Part shown: positions 48,838 to 58,839 of the stretch, piece by piece
How the letters are laid out: the number at the start of each line of letters is the position of its first letter
Position numbering within the stretch: the stretch's first letter is position 1
Assembly (NCBI RefSeq): GCF_009753715.1
Contig: NZ_WQMS01000006.1
Location: 310,001 to 374,000, forward strand
DNA length: 64,000 nt
Direction: 5' to 3'
From: Sphingomonas horti
GTDB lineage: Bacteria; Pseudomonadota; Alphaproteobacteria; Sphingomonadales; Sphingomonadaceae
Made by a program: the position numbers and the translations under genes
The notes under the pieces: model-generated
Databases searched by the model: none
Seen by the model: the letters and a program-made list of their open reading frames with translations, nothing else
Told to the model about the DNA's origin: nothing

Positions 48838-51492
48838 GTGGGGCGGAAGACTCTCGCGCCGGCGATGGCGGCGTTGCTCGGCAGTTCGATGCTGGCGGCG
48901 CCGGCGATCGGGCAGGACCAGACCGCGCAGGCGCCGCAGCAGGCGGCAACCGGCGGCAATGCCGCGATCGGCGACATCATCGTCACCGCGCAGAAGCGCG
49001 AGGAAAGCCTGCAGAACGTGCCGATCAGCGTGCAGGCGATGGGCACGCAGAAGCTCGAGCAGCTGAACATCTCGGACTTCAACGACTATACCAAGCTGCT
49101 GCCCAGCGTCGCGTTCCAGACGATCGTGCCGGGCGCCACCACCGTCTATATCCGCGGCGTCGCGAGCGGCGGCGACGGCAACCATTCGGGCTCGCTGCCT
49201 TCGGTCGGATTCTATCTCGACGAGCAGCCGATCACGACGATCGGCGGCACGCTGGACGTCCATATCTACGACATCGCCCGCATCGAGGCGCTGTCGGGCC
49301 CGCAGGGCACACTCTACGGCGCTTCGTCGGAAGCGGGCACGGTTCGCATCATCACCAACAAGCCCTCGACCGCCGGCTTCGAAGGCGGCTTCGACGTGGA
49401 GGGCAACACCGTCCGCAAGGGCGGCCAGGGCGGCAAGATCGAGGGCTTCGTCAATGTGCCGCTGAGCGAAAGCGTCGCGATCCGCGCGGTCGGCTTCTAC
49501 CAGCATGATGCCGGCTATATCGACAACATCGCCGGCACGCGCACCTTCATCGCGGGCGGCGATCCGGACGCGCCGGTGGTTGATCCCAATGGCCTGTCGA
49601 TCAGCAATCCCGGCCTAGTCGAGAAGAATTATAACGACGTCGACACCTATGGCGGCCGCCTCGCGCTGGGCATCGACCTGTCGGACGACTGGACCGCGAC
49701 CGCCTCGGTGTTCGGCCAGGACCAGAAGGCGCATGGCTCGTTCGGCTACGATACCAGCCTCGGCGACCTGAAGGTCCAGCGCTTCTTCCCCGAGATCAAC
49801 CACGACCGCTGGGTGCAGGCCGCGCTGACCGTGCAAGGCAAGATTGGCTCGTGGGACCTGACCTATGCGGGCGCCTATCTCGACCGCAAGCGCAACAGCA
49901 AGACCGACTATGTCGATTATGCCGAAGCCTATGACCAGCTCTACGCCAATTACGCGCTCTACGACGACGACGGCGCGATCACCGGCTATCTGCATGGCCT
50001 GGCCCAGGTCTTCTACTACCAGGACAATGCCGGCAACACGATCCTGCCGCTGCAGCACATCGACGGCAGCGACCATTTCAAGCGCATCAGCCAGGAATTG
50101 CGCATCGCCTCGCCGGCGGAGGAGCCGTTCCGGATCGTCGGCGGCGTCTTCTACCAGCGCCAGTCGAACCTGATCCATCAGGATTACAAGATCGACAATC
50201 TCGGCGCCGATGTCTCGGTCAACGGCTTCCCCGGCACCCTGTGGCTGACGCAGCAGAAGCGCGTCGACCGCGACTATGCGATCTTCGGGGAGGCGAGCTG
50301 GGACGTGACGCCGACGGTGACGCTGACCGGCGGCCTGCGCGGCTATAAATTCGACAACACGCTGATCGGCTTCTTCGGCTTCGGCCGTAATCCGAACGCC
50401 GATCCGGCAGACGGCCGGCCCTTCACCGCGACGCCGTTCAACGCCGCCGCGAGTTCCCGGACCGGCGTCGCCGGCTGCTACACCGCCGACGGCCGCACAC
50501 TGCGCGAGGTGATCAACGGCAGCACCGATACCGTCACGCTGCTGCCGCCGACCGTCAGGGGCAGCCCGTGCACCGACCTCGCCGATTTCAAGGGCGGCAA
50601 ATTGGTGCCGAAGCGGACCAAGGATACGGGCGTGCTCTACCGCGCCAACGTGACCTGGAAGCCGGCCGAGGGCAAATTGCTCTATGCGACCTGGTCCAAG
50701 GGCTTCCGCCCCGGCGGCATCAACCGCCGCGGCACGATCCCGCCCTATGCGCCGGACTTCCTGGTCAACTATGAAGTCGGCTTCAAGACGACGTGGAACA
50801 ACGTGTTCCGCTGGAACGGCGCCTTCTTCTGGCAGGACTGGAAGAAGTTCCAGTTCAGTTTCCTGGGCGAGAACAGCTTCACAGAGATCCACAATGGCCC
50901 CAATGCCCGGATCAAGGGCGTCGAGACCGACTTCGCCTGGAACCCGGTCACCGGCCTGACCCTGTCGGGCAGCGCGGCCTATACCGATGGCAAGATCAGG
51001 CGGAATCTCTGCCAGTTCGACGATCCGACCTTTACCTGCTTGCAGGGCGGGGTGGCGATGATCGCGTCGCCGAAGGGCACACGGCTGCCGATCACGCCCC
51101 GGTTCAAGTTCACCGCCACCGGCCGCTACGAGTTCGAGGCCGGGCCGGAGCTGAAGCCCTATCTCCAGGCGACCGTCACGCATGCCAGTTCGGCCTCGTC
51201 CGACATCCGGCAGAATGCGGGGGGCCCGAACGGCTTCGTCTTCAACCCGGCGCTCCAGCTCGGCCGCCTGCCGGCCTGGACGACGGCGGACTTCGCGATC
51301 GGCGCCAAATGGCAGCGCTTCACGACCGAGCTGTTCATCCAGAACGCGTTCGACGAGCGCGCGCAGATCAGCCGCTTCGTCAATTGCGGCAGCTGCTACC
51401 CCGCCGCCGGCGGCTTCGCCGGCTTCAGCCGATCCTACGCCGTCGTCCAGACGCCAAGGACGATCGGCGTGAGGGCAGGGTACAGGTTCTAG
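48838..51492 (+). CDS. TonB-dependent outer membrane receptor
   Basis: 884 residues. GTG start with GGGAGG six bases upstream; signal peptide ending AAPAIGQ. TonB box-like DIIVTAQKRE, plug domain (VPISVQAM, VYIRGVASGG), then a long beta barrel ending in aromatic GVRAGYRF. Imports a siderophore, polymer or other ligand via the TonB system. Ligand unknown; the sulfotransferase upstream is a common partner of such receptors in sphingomonads. Confidence 0.93.
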   Translation: MGRKTLAPAMAALLGSSMLAAPAIGQDQTAQAPQQAATGGNAAIGDIIVTAQKREESLQNVPISVQAMGTQKLEQLNISDFNDYTKLLPSVAFQTIVPGATTVYIRGVASGGDGNHSGSLPSVGFYLDEQPITTIGGTLDVHIYDIARIEALSGPQGTLYGASSEAGTVRIITNKPSTAGFEGGFDVEGNTVRKGGQGGKIEGFVNVPLSESVAIRAVGFYQHDAGYIDNIAGTRTFIAGGDPDAPVVDPNGLSISNPGLVEKNYNDVDTYGGRLALGIDLSDDWTATASVFGQDQKAHGSFGYDTSLGDLKVQRFFPEINHDRWVQAALTVQGKIGSWDLTYAGAYLDRKRNSKTDYVDYAEAYDQLYANYALYDDDGAITGYLHGLAQVFYYQDNAGNTILPLQHIDGSDHFKRISQELRIASPAEEPFRIVGGVFYQRQSNLIHQDYKIDNLGADVSVNGFPGTLWLTQQKRVDRDYAIFGEASWDVTPTVTLTGGLRGYKFDNTLIGFFGFGRNPNADPADGRPFTATPFNAAASSRTGVAGCYTADGRTLREVINGSTDTVTLLPPTVRGSPCTDLADFKGGKLVPKRTKDTGVLYRANVTWKPAEGKLLYATWSKGFRPGGINRRGTIPPYAPDFLVNYEVGFKTTWNNVFRWNGAFFWQDWKKFQFSFLGENSFTEIHNGPNARIKGVETDFAWNPVTGLTLSGSAAYTDGKIRRNLCQFDDPTFTCLQGGVAMIASPKGTRLPITPRFKFTATGRYEFEAGPELKPYLQATVTHASSASSDIRQNAGGPNGFVFNPALQLGRLPAWTTADFAIGAKWQRFTTELFIQNAFDERAQISRFVNCGSCYPAAGGFAGFSRSYAVVQTPRTIGVRAGYRF

Positions 51493-51539
51493 TCTGAACC
51501 CTCTCCCCAGCGTAGAAAGGCCGATTCCGCCATTGTCTC

Positions 51540-51677
51540 ACCTCTCCCATAGGGAGAGGTCGAGTCGGGCGTGAGCCTGGCCGGGTGAGGGGATCGGGAG
51601 CATGATTTCAGGCCGCCGATCCCCTCACCCCGCTCGCGGCTCCGCCGCGAGTCACCCTCTCCCTATGGGAGAGGGTA
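51540..51677. repeat. Long inverted repeat with CCTCTCCC-TATGGGAGAGG ends
   Basis: CACCTCTCCCATAGGGAGAGG on the left and CCCTCTCCCTATGGGAGAGGG on the right, each a palindrome, with GGTGAGGGGATCGG / CCGATCCCCTCACC inside. Between the TonB receptor and the lipoprotein gene. Confidence 0.85.
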
Positions 51678-51752
51678 CTGTCCGCAGTCGAACCATTGCA
51701 GACATTCTCTCCTCCCTCGACGAAGACCACGATCGGCCAAAGGCTTAGTGCT

Positions 51753-52322
51753 ATGAATCTCAAAGGCAGAGTTGTTCTCGTTGCCATAGTTGCAGGTACG
51801 CTACTCTCGAGCTGCTATCCAGCTAAGCCCTACCAGAACCCCCTTTCCCCTGACCAAGTCCGAACACTTCTCATCAGAAATGTGAGATTCCTTTCCCCCG
51901 CATCCGCTGACGCAACGGCGGTTGAGATCAACATGTACAGGCGTTTTGCGCTTCGATCAGCGGCTTGCCGACTGGGCAAGCACTTCAACAAGAGAGGTAG
52001 CGCCACTTTGACCTTTTGGTTGCGGGAATTTGAGGTGGGTCACGAGGCGGGAAACACCAGCGTTGCGTCCGCACTCTCCGCTAAAGTCGAAGGGCCGGGG
52101 CTGAAAGGAGAGTATAGTATCGGCTTAGCCACCGATGCCCGAACGAATGTGCCTAATCCACCCTCACCAGCCGACGAGGGAGCAACGCAAGCGGCCATTA
52201 TTGTCGAGCAGCTACTCTGGATACAGGCAGATCATGATGCCGGATCGCCAGCTGCGTTTGCGACCGGCAATGGAGAGCCCTGTCTTGCGGAACTAGAGCG
52301 GGATATACGGTTAGCCCGGTAG
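51753..52322 (+). CDS. Lipoprotein of unknown function, lower GC
   Basis: 189 residues. Signal peptide with lipobox LSSC (MNLKGRVVLVAIVAGTLLSSCYP). Mature part: RRFALRSAACRLGKHFNKRG and a C-terminal EPCLAELERDI, two Cys. Codon use and base content are visibly less GC-rich than neighbours, with more A/T third positions, which suggests recent transfer. No family recognised. Flanked by repeats on both sides. Confidence 0.7.
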   Translation: MNLKGRVVLVAIVAGTLLSSCYPAKPYQNPLSPDQVRTLLIRNVRFLSPASADATAVEINMYRRFALRSAACRLGKHFNKRGSATLTFWLREFEVGHEAGNTSVASALSAKVEGPGLKGEYSIGLATDARTNVPNPPSPADEGATQAAIIVEQLLWIQADHDAGSPAAFATGNGEPCLAELERDIRLAR

Positions 52323-52370
52323 CGACCGCTTTCCACCGGCTGCGGACGTTCGCCTCGCTCAGCCTTTTCC

Positions 52371-52526
52371 GTCACCCCGGCCTTGAGCCGGGGTCCCGCT
52401 TCTTCTGTTTCTCCCCCCTCTGTCAGAGCATCCGGTTGAACCGCCCCGCGCCGGTCGGATTGCCACCACCGCTCCGCTCGCCTCCCAGGCAGAAGGAGCG
52501 GGCCCCCAGGTCAAGCCCGGGGTGAC
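52371..52526. repeat. GTCACCCCGG repeat with central insert
   Basis: GTCACCCCGGCCTTGAGCCG on the left; AAGCCCGGGGTGAC on the right. The centre is longer than in sister copies. It fills most of the 373-base gap before the S9 peptidase; nothing else was recognised there. Confidence 0.8.
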
Positions 52527-52695
52527 GGATTGAGAGTCAGCGGCTCGCTGTCGATCCAACTCACAAAAACCCTGTCCTCAACACCCCGGCTTGTGCCAAA
52601 CCGCGCCGGGCCGGCGGACCGGCTGCGGGGAAATGGGAAATGTTCGTGAATCCATGTGAATGTCGTCAGCTTCGTCCGGATTGTCCGTCTTGCGC

Positions 52696-54906
52696 ATGAT
52701 CCGGCCGCTTGTCGCCGCGCTTGCGCTCGTTTCGCTCGCTGCCCCCGCCATGGCCCAGCAACACCTCACGCTCGAACGCATCTTCGGCAATCCGCCGCTC
52801 GCCGGGCCGACGCCGCGGCTGCTCAAGCTGTCGCCGGACGGGCGCTGGCTCACCTCGCTGCGCAACCGCGCGGACGAAAAGGAGCGGTTCGACCTCTGGG
52901 CGCTCGACACCAAAACCGGCGCCGAGCGGATGCTGGTCGATTCCAAGGCTTTCGGTACCGGGGCGACGCTGTCGGAGGCCGAGCGGATGCAGCGCGAGCG
53001 CGCCCGCATCGCCGACCAGAAAGGCATCGTCGCCTATGACTGGAGCGCCGATTCGCAGACGCTGCTGGTGCCCTTGGACGGCGATCTCTTCCTCGCCTCG
53101 CTGGACGGCAAGGTCCGCCGGCTGACTGACACCAAGACCAGCGAGCTCGACGGCACCGTCAGCCCGAAGGGGCATCTCGTATCGTTCGTCCGCGACCAGA
53201 ATCTGATGATCCTCGACCTCGCGACGGGCAAGGAACGCCAGCTGACCAAAGGCGGCGGCGGCACCGTCAGCTGGGGCACCGCCGAGTTCGTCGCGCAGGA
53301 GGAAATGCACCGCAACCGCGGCCATTGGTGGTCACCGGACGACCGGCTGATCGCCGTCGAACGCTCGGACGAAGCGCCGGTCGCGATCGTCACGCGCGCC
53401 GCGATCGGCGCCGAGGGCACCCGCGTCTACCAGCAGCGCTATCCGAAGGCCGGCACCGACAATGCGGTGGTCGAGCTTCACGTGTTCGACGTCGCCACCG
53501 GCAAAAGCGTCAAGGTCGATCTCGGCACCGACCCCGACATCTATCTCGCCCGCGTCGACTGGACCAAGGACGGCAAGACGCTGCTCGTTCAGCGCGAAAG
53601 CCGCGACCAGAAGAAGCTCGACATGCTGCGCGTCGATCCGGCGACCGGCAAGTCGAGCGTGCTGTTCACCGAGACCGCGAAGACCTGGATCAACCTTCAC
53701 GACAATCTGAAGCCGCTTTCGGACGGCAGCCTGCTCTGGGCCTCGGAGCGCGACGGCTTCAGCCATCTCTATCGCTGGAAGGACGGCGCCTGGATGCAGC
53801 TGACCAGCGGTCCATGGGAAGTTCGTTCGGTCGAGGGCGTCGATGAGGCGAAAGGGCTCGCCTACATCGTCGCCAATCGCGAGACGCCGATCGAGTGGCA
53901 GCTCTATGCGGTGCCGATCAAGGCGCCCGGCACCCCGAAACAGCTCACCGATTCCGGCTTCAGCAACGCGGTGGAGATGGACAAGAGCGGCACGCACGCG
54001 ATCGTCACGCGCTCCAGCACAGGCCAGCCGCCGCAGACCTACCTCGCCGAGGCCGACGGGCAGGGCCGCCGCTGGGTCGAGCAGAACAGGCTCGCCGGCG
54101 ATCACCCCTATGCGCCGTTTCTGGCGTCGCACGTCGCGCCGAAGTTCGGCACGATCAAGGCCGCCGACGGCGTCACCGACCTCTATTACAAGGTCTACGT
54201 GCCGACCGGCTTCACCGGTCCGCGCCCGGTGCTGCTCTGGGTCTATGGCGGCCCCGGCACCGGCGGGCAGGCGCGCAATGAGTGGATGCGCGACCTGCCG
54301 GTGCAGCAATATCTGGTGTCGAAAGGCTGGGTCATTTTCTCGGTCGACAATCGCGGCACCGCCGATCGCGGCAAGGCGTTCGAGGACCCGATCTATCACG
54401 CGATGGGCACCGTCGAGGTCGCTGACCAACTGAAGGCGGTCGACTGGCTGAAGACGCAGCTCTTCGTCGATCCGAAGCGAATCGCCGTCTTCGGCTGGTC
54501 CTATGGCGGCTACATGACACTGAAGCTGCTGGAGGCCGCGCCCGGCACCTTCGTCGCGGGCGTCGCCGGCGCCCCGGTCACGCGGTGGGAGCTTTACGAC
54601 ACTCATTATACGGAGCGTTATCTCGGCGATCCGCGCAAGGTACCGGAGGTCTATGAGAAGTCCGATGCGCTGCCGGACGCGACGACGATCAAGGACCCGC
54701 TGCTGCTGATCCACGGCATGTCCGACGACAATGTCGTGTTCGACAACTCGACCGCTTTGATGGCGAAGCTGCAGGCGGCGGCGATCCCGTTCGAGACGAT
54801 GGTCTATCCTGGCTTCGGCCACCGCGTCGCCGGCCCGGACGTCAGCGTCCATCTCTGGCGCACGATCGAGAACTATCTCGATCGGCACGTGGGGGAGGGG
54901 CGATGA
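52696..54906 (+). CDS. S9 dipeptidyl-peptidase-IV-like serine peptidase
   Basis: 736 residues. Signal peptide (ending APAMAQ). N-terminal beta-propeller (DPPIV N-domain; residues about 80-490), then an alpha/beta hydrolase peptidase with Ser602 in GWSYGGYM, Asp677 or 678 in HGMSDDNVVF and His709 in GFGHRV. Cuts N-terminal dipeptides in the periplasm. ATG at 52696. Stop overlaps folB (ATGA). Confidence 0.92.
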   Translation: MIRPLVAALALVSLAAPAMAQQHLTLERIFGNPPLAGPTPRLLKLSPDGRWLTSLRNRADEKERFDLWALDTKTGAERMLVDSKAFGTGATLSEAERMQRERARIADQKGIVAYDWSADSQTLLVPLDGDLFLASLDGKVRRLTDTKTSELDGTVSPKGHLVSFVRDQNLMILDLATGKERQLTKGGGGTVSWGTAEFVAQEEMHRNRGHWWSPDDRLIAVERSDEAPVAIVTRAAIGAEGTRVYQQRYPKAGTDNAVVELHVFDVATGKSVKVDLGTDPDIYLARVDWTKDGKTLLVQRESRDQKKLDMLRVDPATGKSSVLFTETAKTWINLHDNLKPLSDGSLLWASERDGFSHLYRWKDGAWMQLTSGPWEVRSVEGVDEAKGLAYIVANRETPIEWQLYAVPIKAPGTPKQLTDSGFSNAVEMDKSGTHAIVTRSSTGQPPQTYLAEADGQGRRWVEQNRLAGDHPYAPFLASHVAPKFGTIKAADGVTDLYYKVYVPTGFTGPRPVLLWVYGGPGTGGQARNEWMRDLPVQQYLVSKGWVIFSVDNRGTADRGKAFEDPIYHAMGTVEVADQLKAVDWLKTQLFVDPKRIAVFGWSYGGYMTLKLLEAAPGTFVAGVAGAPVTRWELYDTHYTERYLGDPRKVPEVYEKSDALPDATTIKDPLLLIHGMSDDNVVFDNSTALMAKLQAAAIPFETMVYPGFGHRVAGPDVSVHLWRTIENYLDRHVGEGR

Positions 54907-55304
54907 CCACCCCGCCGCGCATGGATGGCCTCGTGCCTCGCGAGCTTGCCCCGAAGACCTTTCGCATCTTCCTCGAGGACTTCGACCTGCCCGTCGATAT
55001 CGGCTTTCATGATTTCGAGGTCGGCACGCCGCAGCGGCTGCTGGTCAGCGTCGACGTCCATGTCTCGGCCGAGGCATTCGCCAGCGAGGACACGGCGGCG
55101 GCGGCCTGGAATTACGATTTCCTGCGCACAGAGATCCTGCGCATGACTCAAGGCCGCCGCTTCAACCTCCAGGAGACGCTGGCGCGCGAAATCTACGACC
55201 TGGTCGCCGCGCGCCAGGGCGTGACGGGCCTCACCGTCTCCACCCGCAAGCCCGACATCTATCCCGACTGCGCCGGCGTGGGCGTCGAGATCAGTTCCTT
55301 CTAG
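54903..55304 (+). CDS. folB: Dihydroneopterin aldolase family
   Basis: 133 residues. Folate-pathway aldolase fold: DFDLPVDIGFHDFEVGTPQRLLVSVDV, then VSTRKPDIYPDCAGVGVEI. Coupled to the S9 peptidase by a four-base overlap; unusual partnership. Convergent overlap with the peroxidase gene by four bases. May be a divergent, non-canonical FolB homologue. Confidence 0.82.
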   Translation: MTTPPRMDGLVPRELAPKTFRIFLEDFDLPVDIGFHDFEVGTPQRLLVSVDVHVSAEAFASEDTAAAAWNYDFLRTEILRMTQGRRFNLQETLAREIYDLVAARQGVTGLTVSTRKPDIYPDCAGVGVEISSF

Positions 55305-58300
55305 ATCACGAAATCCGACTGGGTGATCAGGCTGGCGCGGGCAAGGCCGGCAAGCAGGATCGTCTGGTCCAGGTTGCCGTCGATCGTGACCAGCGTGTCG
55401 CGCCCCATATCGGTGATCGACACCCGCTGCGCGAAGTCGCCCGGCGCGATCCCGAATGCGGTCAGGTCGATCAGGTCCTGGCCGCCGCCCCGCTTGGCAT
55501 CGAAATGCTCGATTCGATCCTGGCCGAAGCCCGCGGCGAAGACGAAGCGGTCGTTGCCGCTGCCGCCGATCAGCCGGTCATCGCCGGCGTCGCCGATCAG
55601 CACGTCGCGGCCGCCGCGCCCGTCGATCAGGTCGCTGCCATTGCCGCCTTCCAGCCGGTTCGCGCCGGCCGTGCCGCGCAGCGTGAACATGCCGATGCCG
55701 GAATAGTCGCCCACGTAGGTCGCGTTCTCGATCGCGCCGCCGACCGTGTAGGAACTGCCGAAGCCGACGCGGACCGTGTCGTTGCCGAAGCCGAGCTCGA
55801 CGATGCGATCGCCCGGCTGGTCGATCACATAGGTGTCGTCGCCAAGGCCGCCGATCAGGATATCGGCGCCGCCGCCGCCGTCCAGCAGGTCGTTGCCCAG
55901 GTCGCTGTCGAACAGGTTGGAGCCGCCGTCGCCGGTCAGGCTGTCGTCGAAGCGCGTGCCGACGACGTTCTCGACATTGTCGATCACGGTGCCCTGCACA
56001 TAGCCGCCGAGCCCCGGGATCGGCGTCAAGGCAGTGCGCAGGTCGATGGTCACGCCGGCATCGGAGTCTTTCACGTCCAGCGTGTCGACGCCGTTGCCGC
56101 CATCGATCATGTCCGCGCCCGGCCCCGCGACGATCAGGTCGTTGCCGTCGCCGCCGGACAGGAAGTCCTTGCCGTCCTGGCCGCGCAGCAGGTCGTTGCC
56201 GTCGCCGCCCAGCAAATTGTCGTCGCCGTCATTGCCGATCAGCACGTCGTTGCCGCTCTCGCCATAGGCGAACACGCCGCGGTTGCCGCCGCCCGCCTCG
56301 ATCCAGTCGTCGCCGCCTTCGCCGTGGAGCGCGTCGAGGCCGGGGCCGCCATAGAGCCGGTCGTTGCCGCCGCCGCCCCAGATCGTGTCGTCGCCCGCGG
56401 TCCCGGTGATCGTGTTGCCCAGCTCGTTGCCGACGATCGAATAGACGTGGTCCGGCGTCACCACCGTGGCGCTCATGTCACGGTTGCGCTCGCGCGCGTC
56501 CAGGTCGACTTCCTCCGCCACCTTGAAGATCGAATAATGGAGGTGGTCGAGCCCGGTGTTGCGGGCGACGATGTCGGAGAAATGCTGGGAGTTGATGTCC
56601 GCCAGCAGCAGCGGATCGTCCTTCAGCTGGTTGAAGTAGTAGAAGCGGTCGCCTTCCTGCAGCCGGTCGAGCTGTTCCTGGAAAATCCAGGTGAAAGTCG
56701 ATCCCATCTGGCTCGCGCCGACCGGGGCTTCCGCCAGCCCGCCGACGAACAGGTCGACGTCGTTCACATGAATGTCGTCCTCGCCATAGGTCGCCTTGAA
56801 CAGCGCCAGCAGCGATGCCTGCTCCTCGGGCGTGCCGCGCAGGTGCGCGCCGAAATCGGCCCAGCTTTCATAGGGCGTGAGCACCGGCACCTGGTTGGCT
56901 CCGACCGAGACATAATTCGAATTCTGTCCCGCCTGGGCGAGCAGGCTGCCGTCTTCGGACATGGCGCGCCGGAAGTCGTTCAGCGTCGAGATGCCGAGCT
57001 CGCGCCCCCGCTCGATATTGGCCGAATAGAGATCCAGCGGGATGCCCAGCAGCTTGGAGCGGATGACCTCGACCACTTCGCTGTCGATGCGCTGGTGCGC
57101 AGCGCCGATCTCGCCGCCGATGATCGCGGCGGCGCCGCCGACGCCGCCGCTTCTCGCATCGTCCCCCGCGTACATCGCCGGATTCAGGAAGGCGTCGAAC
57201 AGTGGCACCTCCCGCACATGCCCGTCTTCGTCCTTGAACGGGATCGTCTCGTTGATCATCGAATGGCCGACCCGGTACATCGCGCCCGCGAACTCGTCGG
57301 AGATCGCCGGATTAACGTTCGGGTTGTAGCCGGAAAATCCGTGCGACGGGCCGGGGATCGGCCCCGACATGGCCTCCGCGAACTCGGTGAACACGACGCG
57401 CTGGTACTCGGCATTCTGGATCACCTTCGCCGCCTCGAACACCTGATCGTCGGTCCATTCGGGATGCGCGGCGTGGATCAGCTCGGCCTGGAAATTGGCC
57501 TCGCGGTGCCAGACCGCGTGCACCGCGGTCAGCGCGACATTCTCGTTCGCCCGGTGGTCGCCCGCGATATAATAGGAGAGCAGGTCCCCCAGGGTGAAGG
57601 TGGCGTTCGGCTGGCCGTCCGGCCCGAGCGGCGACGCCAGCCCGTCATTCTTGTCGCCCAGCAGGATCGAGTGGTCCGGCCCGACATCGTTGAAGTCGAC
57701 GAACCCGGCCATGCCTTTGAGCTGGGCCCAGGCGTCGCCATTGCTGAGCGTGCCCTGCTGCACCTGGGCTAGCAGACCATCGATCGCGCTGAGCGAGACG
57801 CCGTTGTTGACCAGCACGTCCTTGTAGGTGGCGAGGTTGCCGCGGGCGATGCCGTCCGGGCCGACCTCGCTGGCGCCGTCCAGCAGCCGGTAGGTCTTCA
57901 CCCAGCCGCCCTGGCCGTCGGAGATCAGATTGCCGTGCGCGTCGCGCGCGCTTTCGCGCAGCAGGTAGGTGACGGCGTCGGACGAGCCATAGGTCTGGCT
58001 CTGCTCGACGAACGGAGCAGTGCGGTTCACCGCCGCGGTGCCGGCGGCATTGTCGAGCTTCGGGCTGCCGTCCGGGTTGCGGGCGACGCTGCCGTCGGGG
58101 TTCAGGTCGTAGCGCCCGGCGCGGCTGCCGATCAGGAAGTCGAACCCCGGCGGCGCGTCCTGCAACTCCTCGAGCAGATTGTCGGTCGGGTCGATCTGGA
58201 CCGGCGGCAGGCCCTGCGCCGCGCGGATCGCGTCCAGCCGCGCCTGCGCCGCCGCGATCTGGTCGGTCATGTCGGCGATCGGCACCAGGTCGGCGCCGCC

Positions 58301-58705
58301 GCCGCGCGCATAGAAGTCGAGGCCATGGTCAAAGAATTGGCCGAACGACATCAGGAACAGGTTTTGCCCGAACGGATTCGCCACGCTGATCGTGTTGCCG
58401 TCGGCGTCGAGCGGCTGCTGGCCGATCACGTCGCTGACCAGCCGCGGATTCGGCAGCGCGGAATGCCCGTCGGCTGACGTCACGCGGATGCCGTTGACGG
58501 TCCCGTCCTCGAAATCGTGCGGCGTCAGGCGGACGAAGGGCTGGTCGGCGCTGCCCCACCAGGCGCGCCCGGCCGTTTGGTTGTTGCCATAGCCGCTGAT
58601 GCTGCGGATGCCGCCGCTATCGACCAGATTGCAGAGGAAAGCGTAATCGTCGCTTCGAAGCTGGATCGTCGAGGCGTTCTGCCCCTTCGGCTGTGCACGT
58701 CCCAT
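55301..58705 (-). CDS. Secreted RTX haem peroxidase
   Basis: 1134 residues. Animal-haem-peroxidase-like (peroxinectin-type) domain with distal His127 in QFFDHGLDF and proximal His481 in MYRVGHSM. From about residue 780 on, calcium-binding RTX nonapeptides (GGxGxDxLxG, e.g. GGDGNDLLRGQDG, GGSGNDRFVF) and an M10/serralysin-like C-terminal module. No N-terminal signal peptide, so export by a type I system is likely; none in the window. Defence or oxidative chemistry outside the cell. ATG at 58705. Confidence 0.93.
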   Translation of the reverse strand: MGRAQPKGQNASTIQLRSDDYAFLCNLVDSGGIRSISGYGNNQTAGRAWWGSADQPFVRLTPHDFEDGTVNGIRVTSADGHSALPNPRLVSDVIGQQPLDADGNTISVANPFGQNLFLMSFGQFFDHGLDFYARGGGADLVPIADMTDQIAAAQARLDAIRAAQGLPPVQIDPTDNLLEELQDAPPGFDFLIGSRAGRYDLNPDGSVARNPDGSPKLDNAAGTAAVNRTAPFVEQSQTYGSSDAVTYLLRESARDAHGNLISDGQGGWVKTYRLLDGASEVGPDGIARGNLATYKDVLVNNGVSLSAIDGLLAQVQQGTLSNGDAWAQLKGMAGFVDFNDVGPDHSILLGDKNDGLASPLGPDGQPNATFTLGDLLSYYIAGDHRANENVALTAVHAVWHREANFQAELIHAAHPEWTDDQVFEAAKVIQNAEYQRVVFTEFAEAMSGPIPGPSHGFSGYNPNVNPAISDEFAGAMYRVGHSMINETIPFKDEDGHVREVPLFDAFLNPAMYAGDDARSGGVGGAAAIIGGEIGAAHQRIDSEVVEVIRSKLLGIPLDLYSANIERGRELGISTLNDFRRAMSEDGSLLAQAGQNSNYVSVGANQVPVLTPYESWADFGAHLRGTPEEQASLLALFKATYGEDDIHVNDVDLFVGGLAEAPVGASQMGSTFTWIFQEQLDRLQEGDRFYYFNQLKDDPLLLADINSQHFSDIVARNTGLDHLHYSIFKVAEEVDLDARERNRDMSATVVTPDHVYSIVGNELGNTITGTAGDDTIWGGGGNDRLYGGPGLDALHGEGGDDWIEAGGGNRGVFAYGESGNDVLIGNDGDDNLLGGDGNDLLRGQDGKDFLSGGDGNDLIVAGPGADMIDGGNGVDTLDVKDSDAGVTIDLRTALTPIPGLGGYVQGTVIDNVENVVGTRFDDSLTGDGGSNLFDSDLGNDLLDGGGGADILIGGLGDDTYVIDQPGDRIVELGFGNDTVRVGFGSSYTVGGAIENATYVGDYSGIGMFTLRGTAGANRLEGGNGSDLIDGRGGRDVLIGDAGDDRLIGGSGNDRFVFAAGFGQDRIEHFDAKRGGGQDLIDLTAFGIAPGDFAQRVSITDMGRDTLVTIDGNLDQTILLAGLARASLITQSDFVI

Positions 58706-58839
58706 TCCACACCCCCTTTGGCGGAATCATGTGCGCGCCGAGACATGCGGAAACGGGCCGAATCTTCGTCCGGTGGGGAATGTTTAGCTGTATCCGCTCG
58801 CGCCCGATTGGATGAAAGCGACACGCGCGGGCGGTAGCG

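Noticed and set aside
56100-56420. Short periodic sequence resembling CRISPR or minisatellite
   Set aside because: It encodes RTX nonapeptides of the peroxidase.
55505-57772. Plus-strand 755-codon frame antisense to the haem peroxidase
   Set aside because: Repetitive Val/Ala/Asp pattern is the antisense of RTX repeats; no domain.
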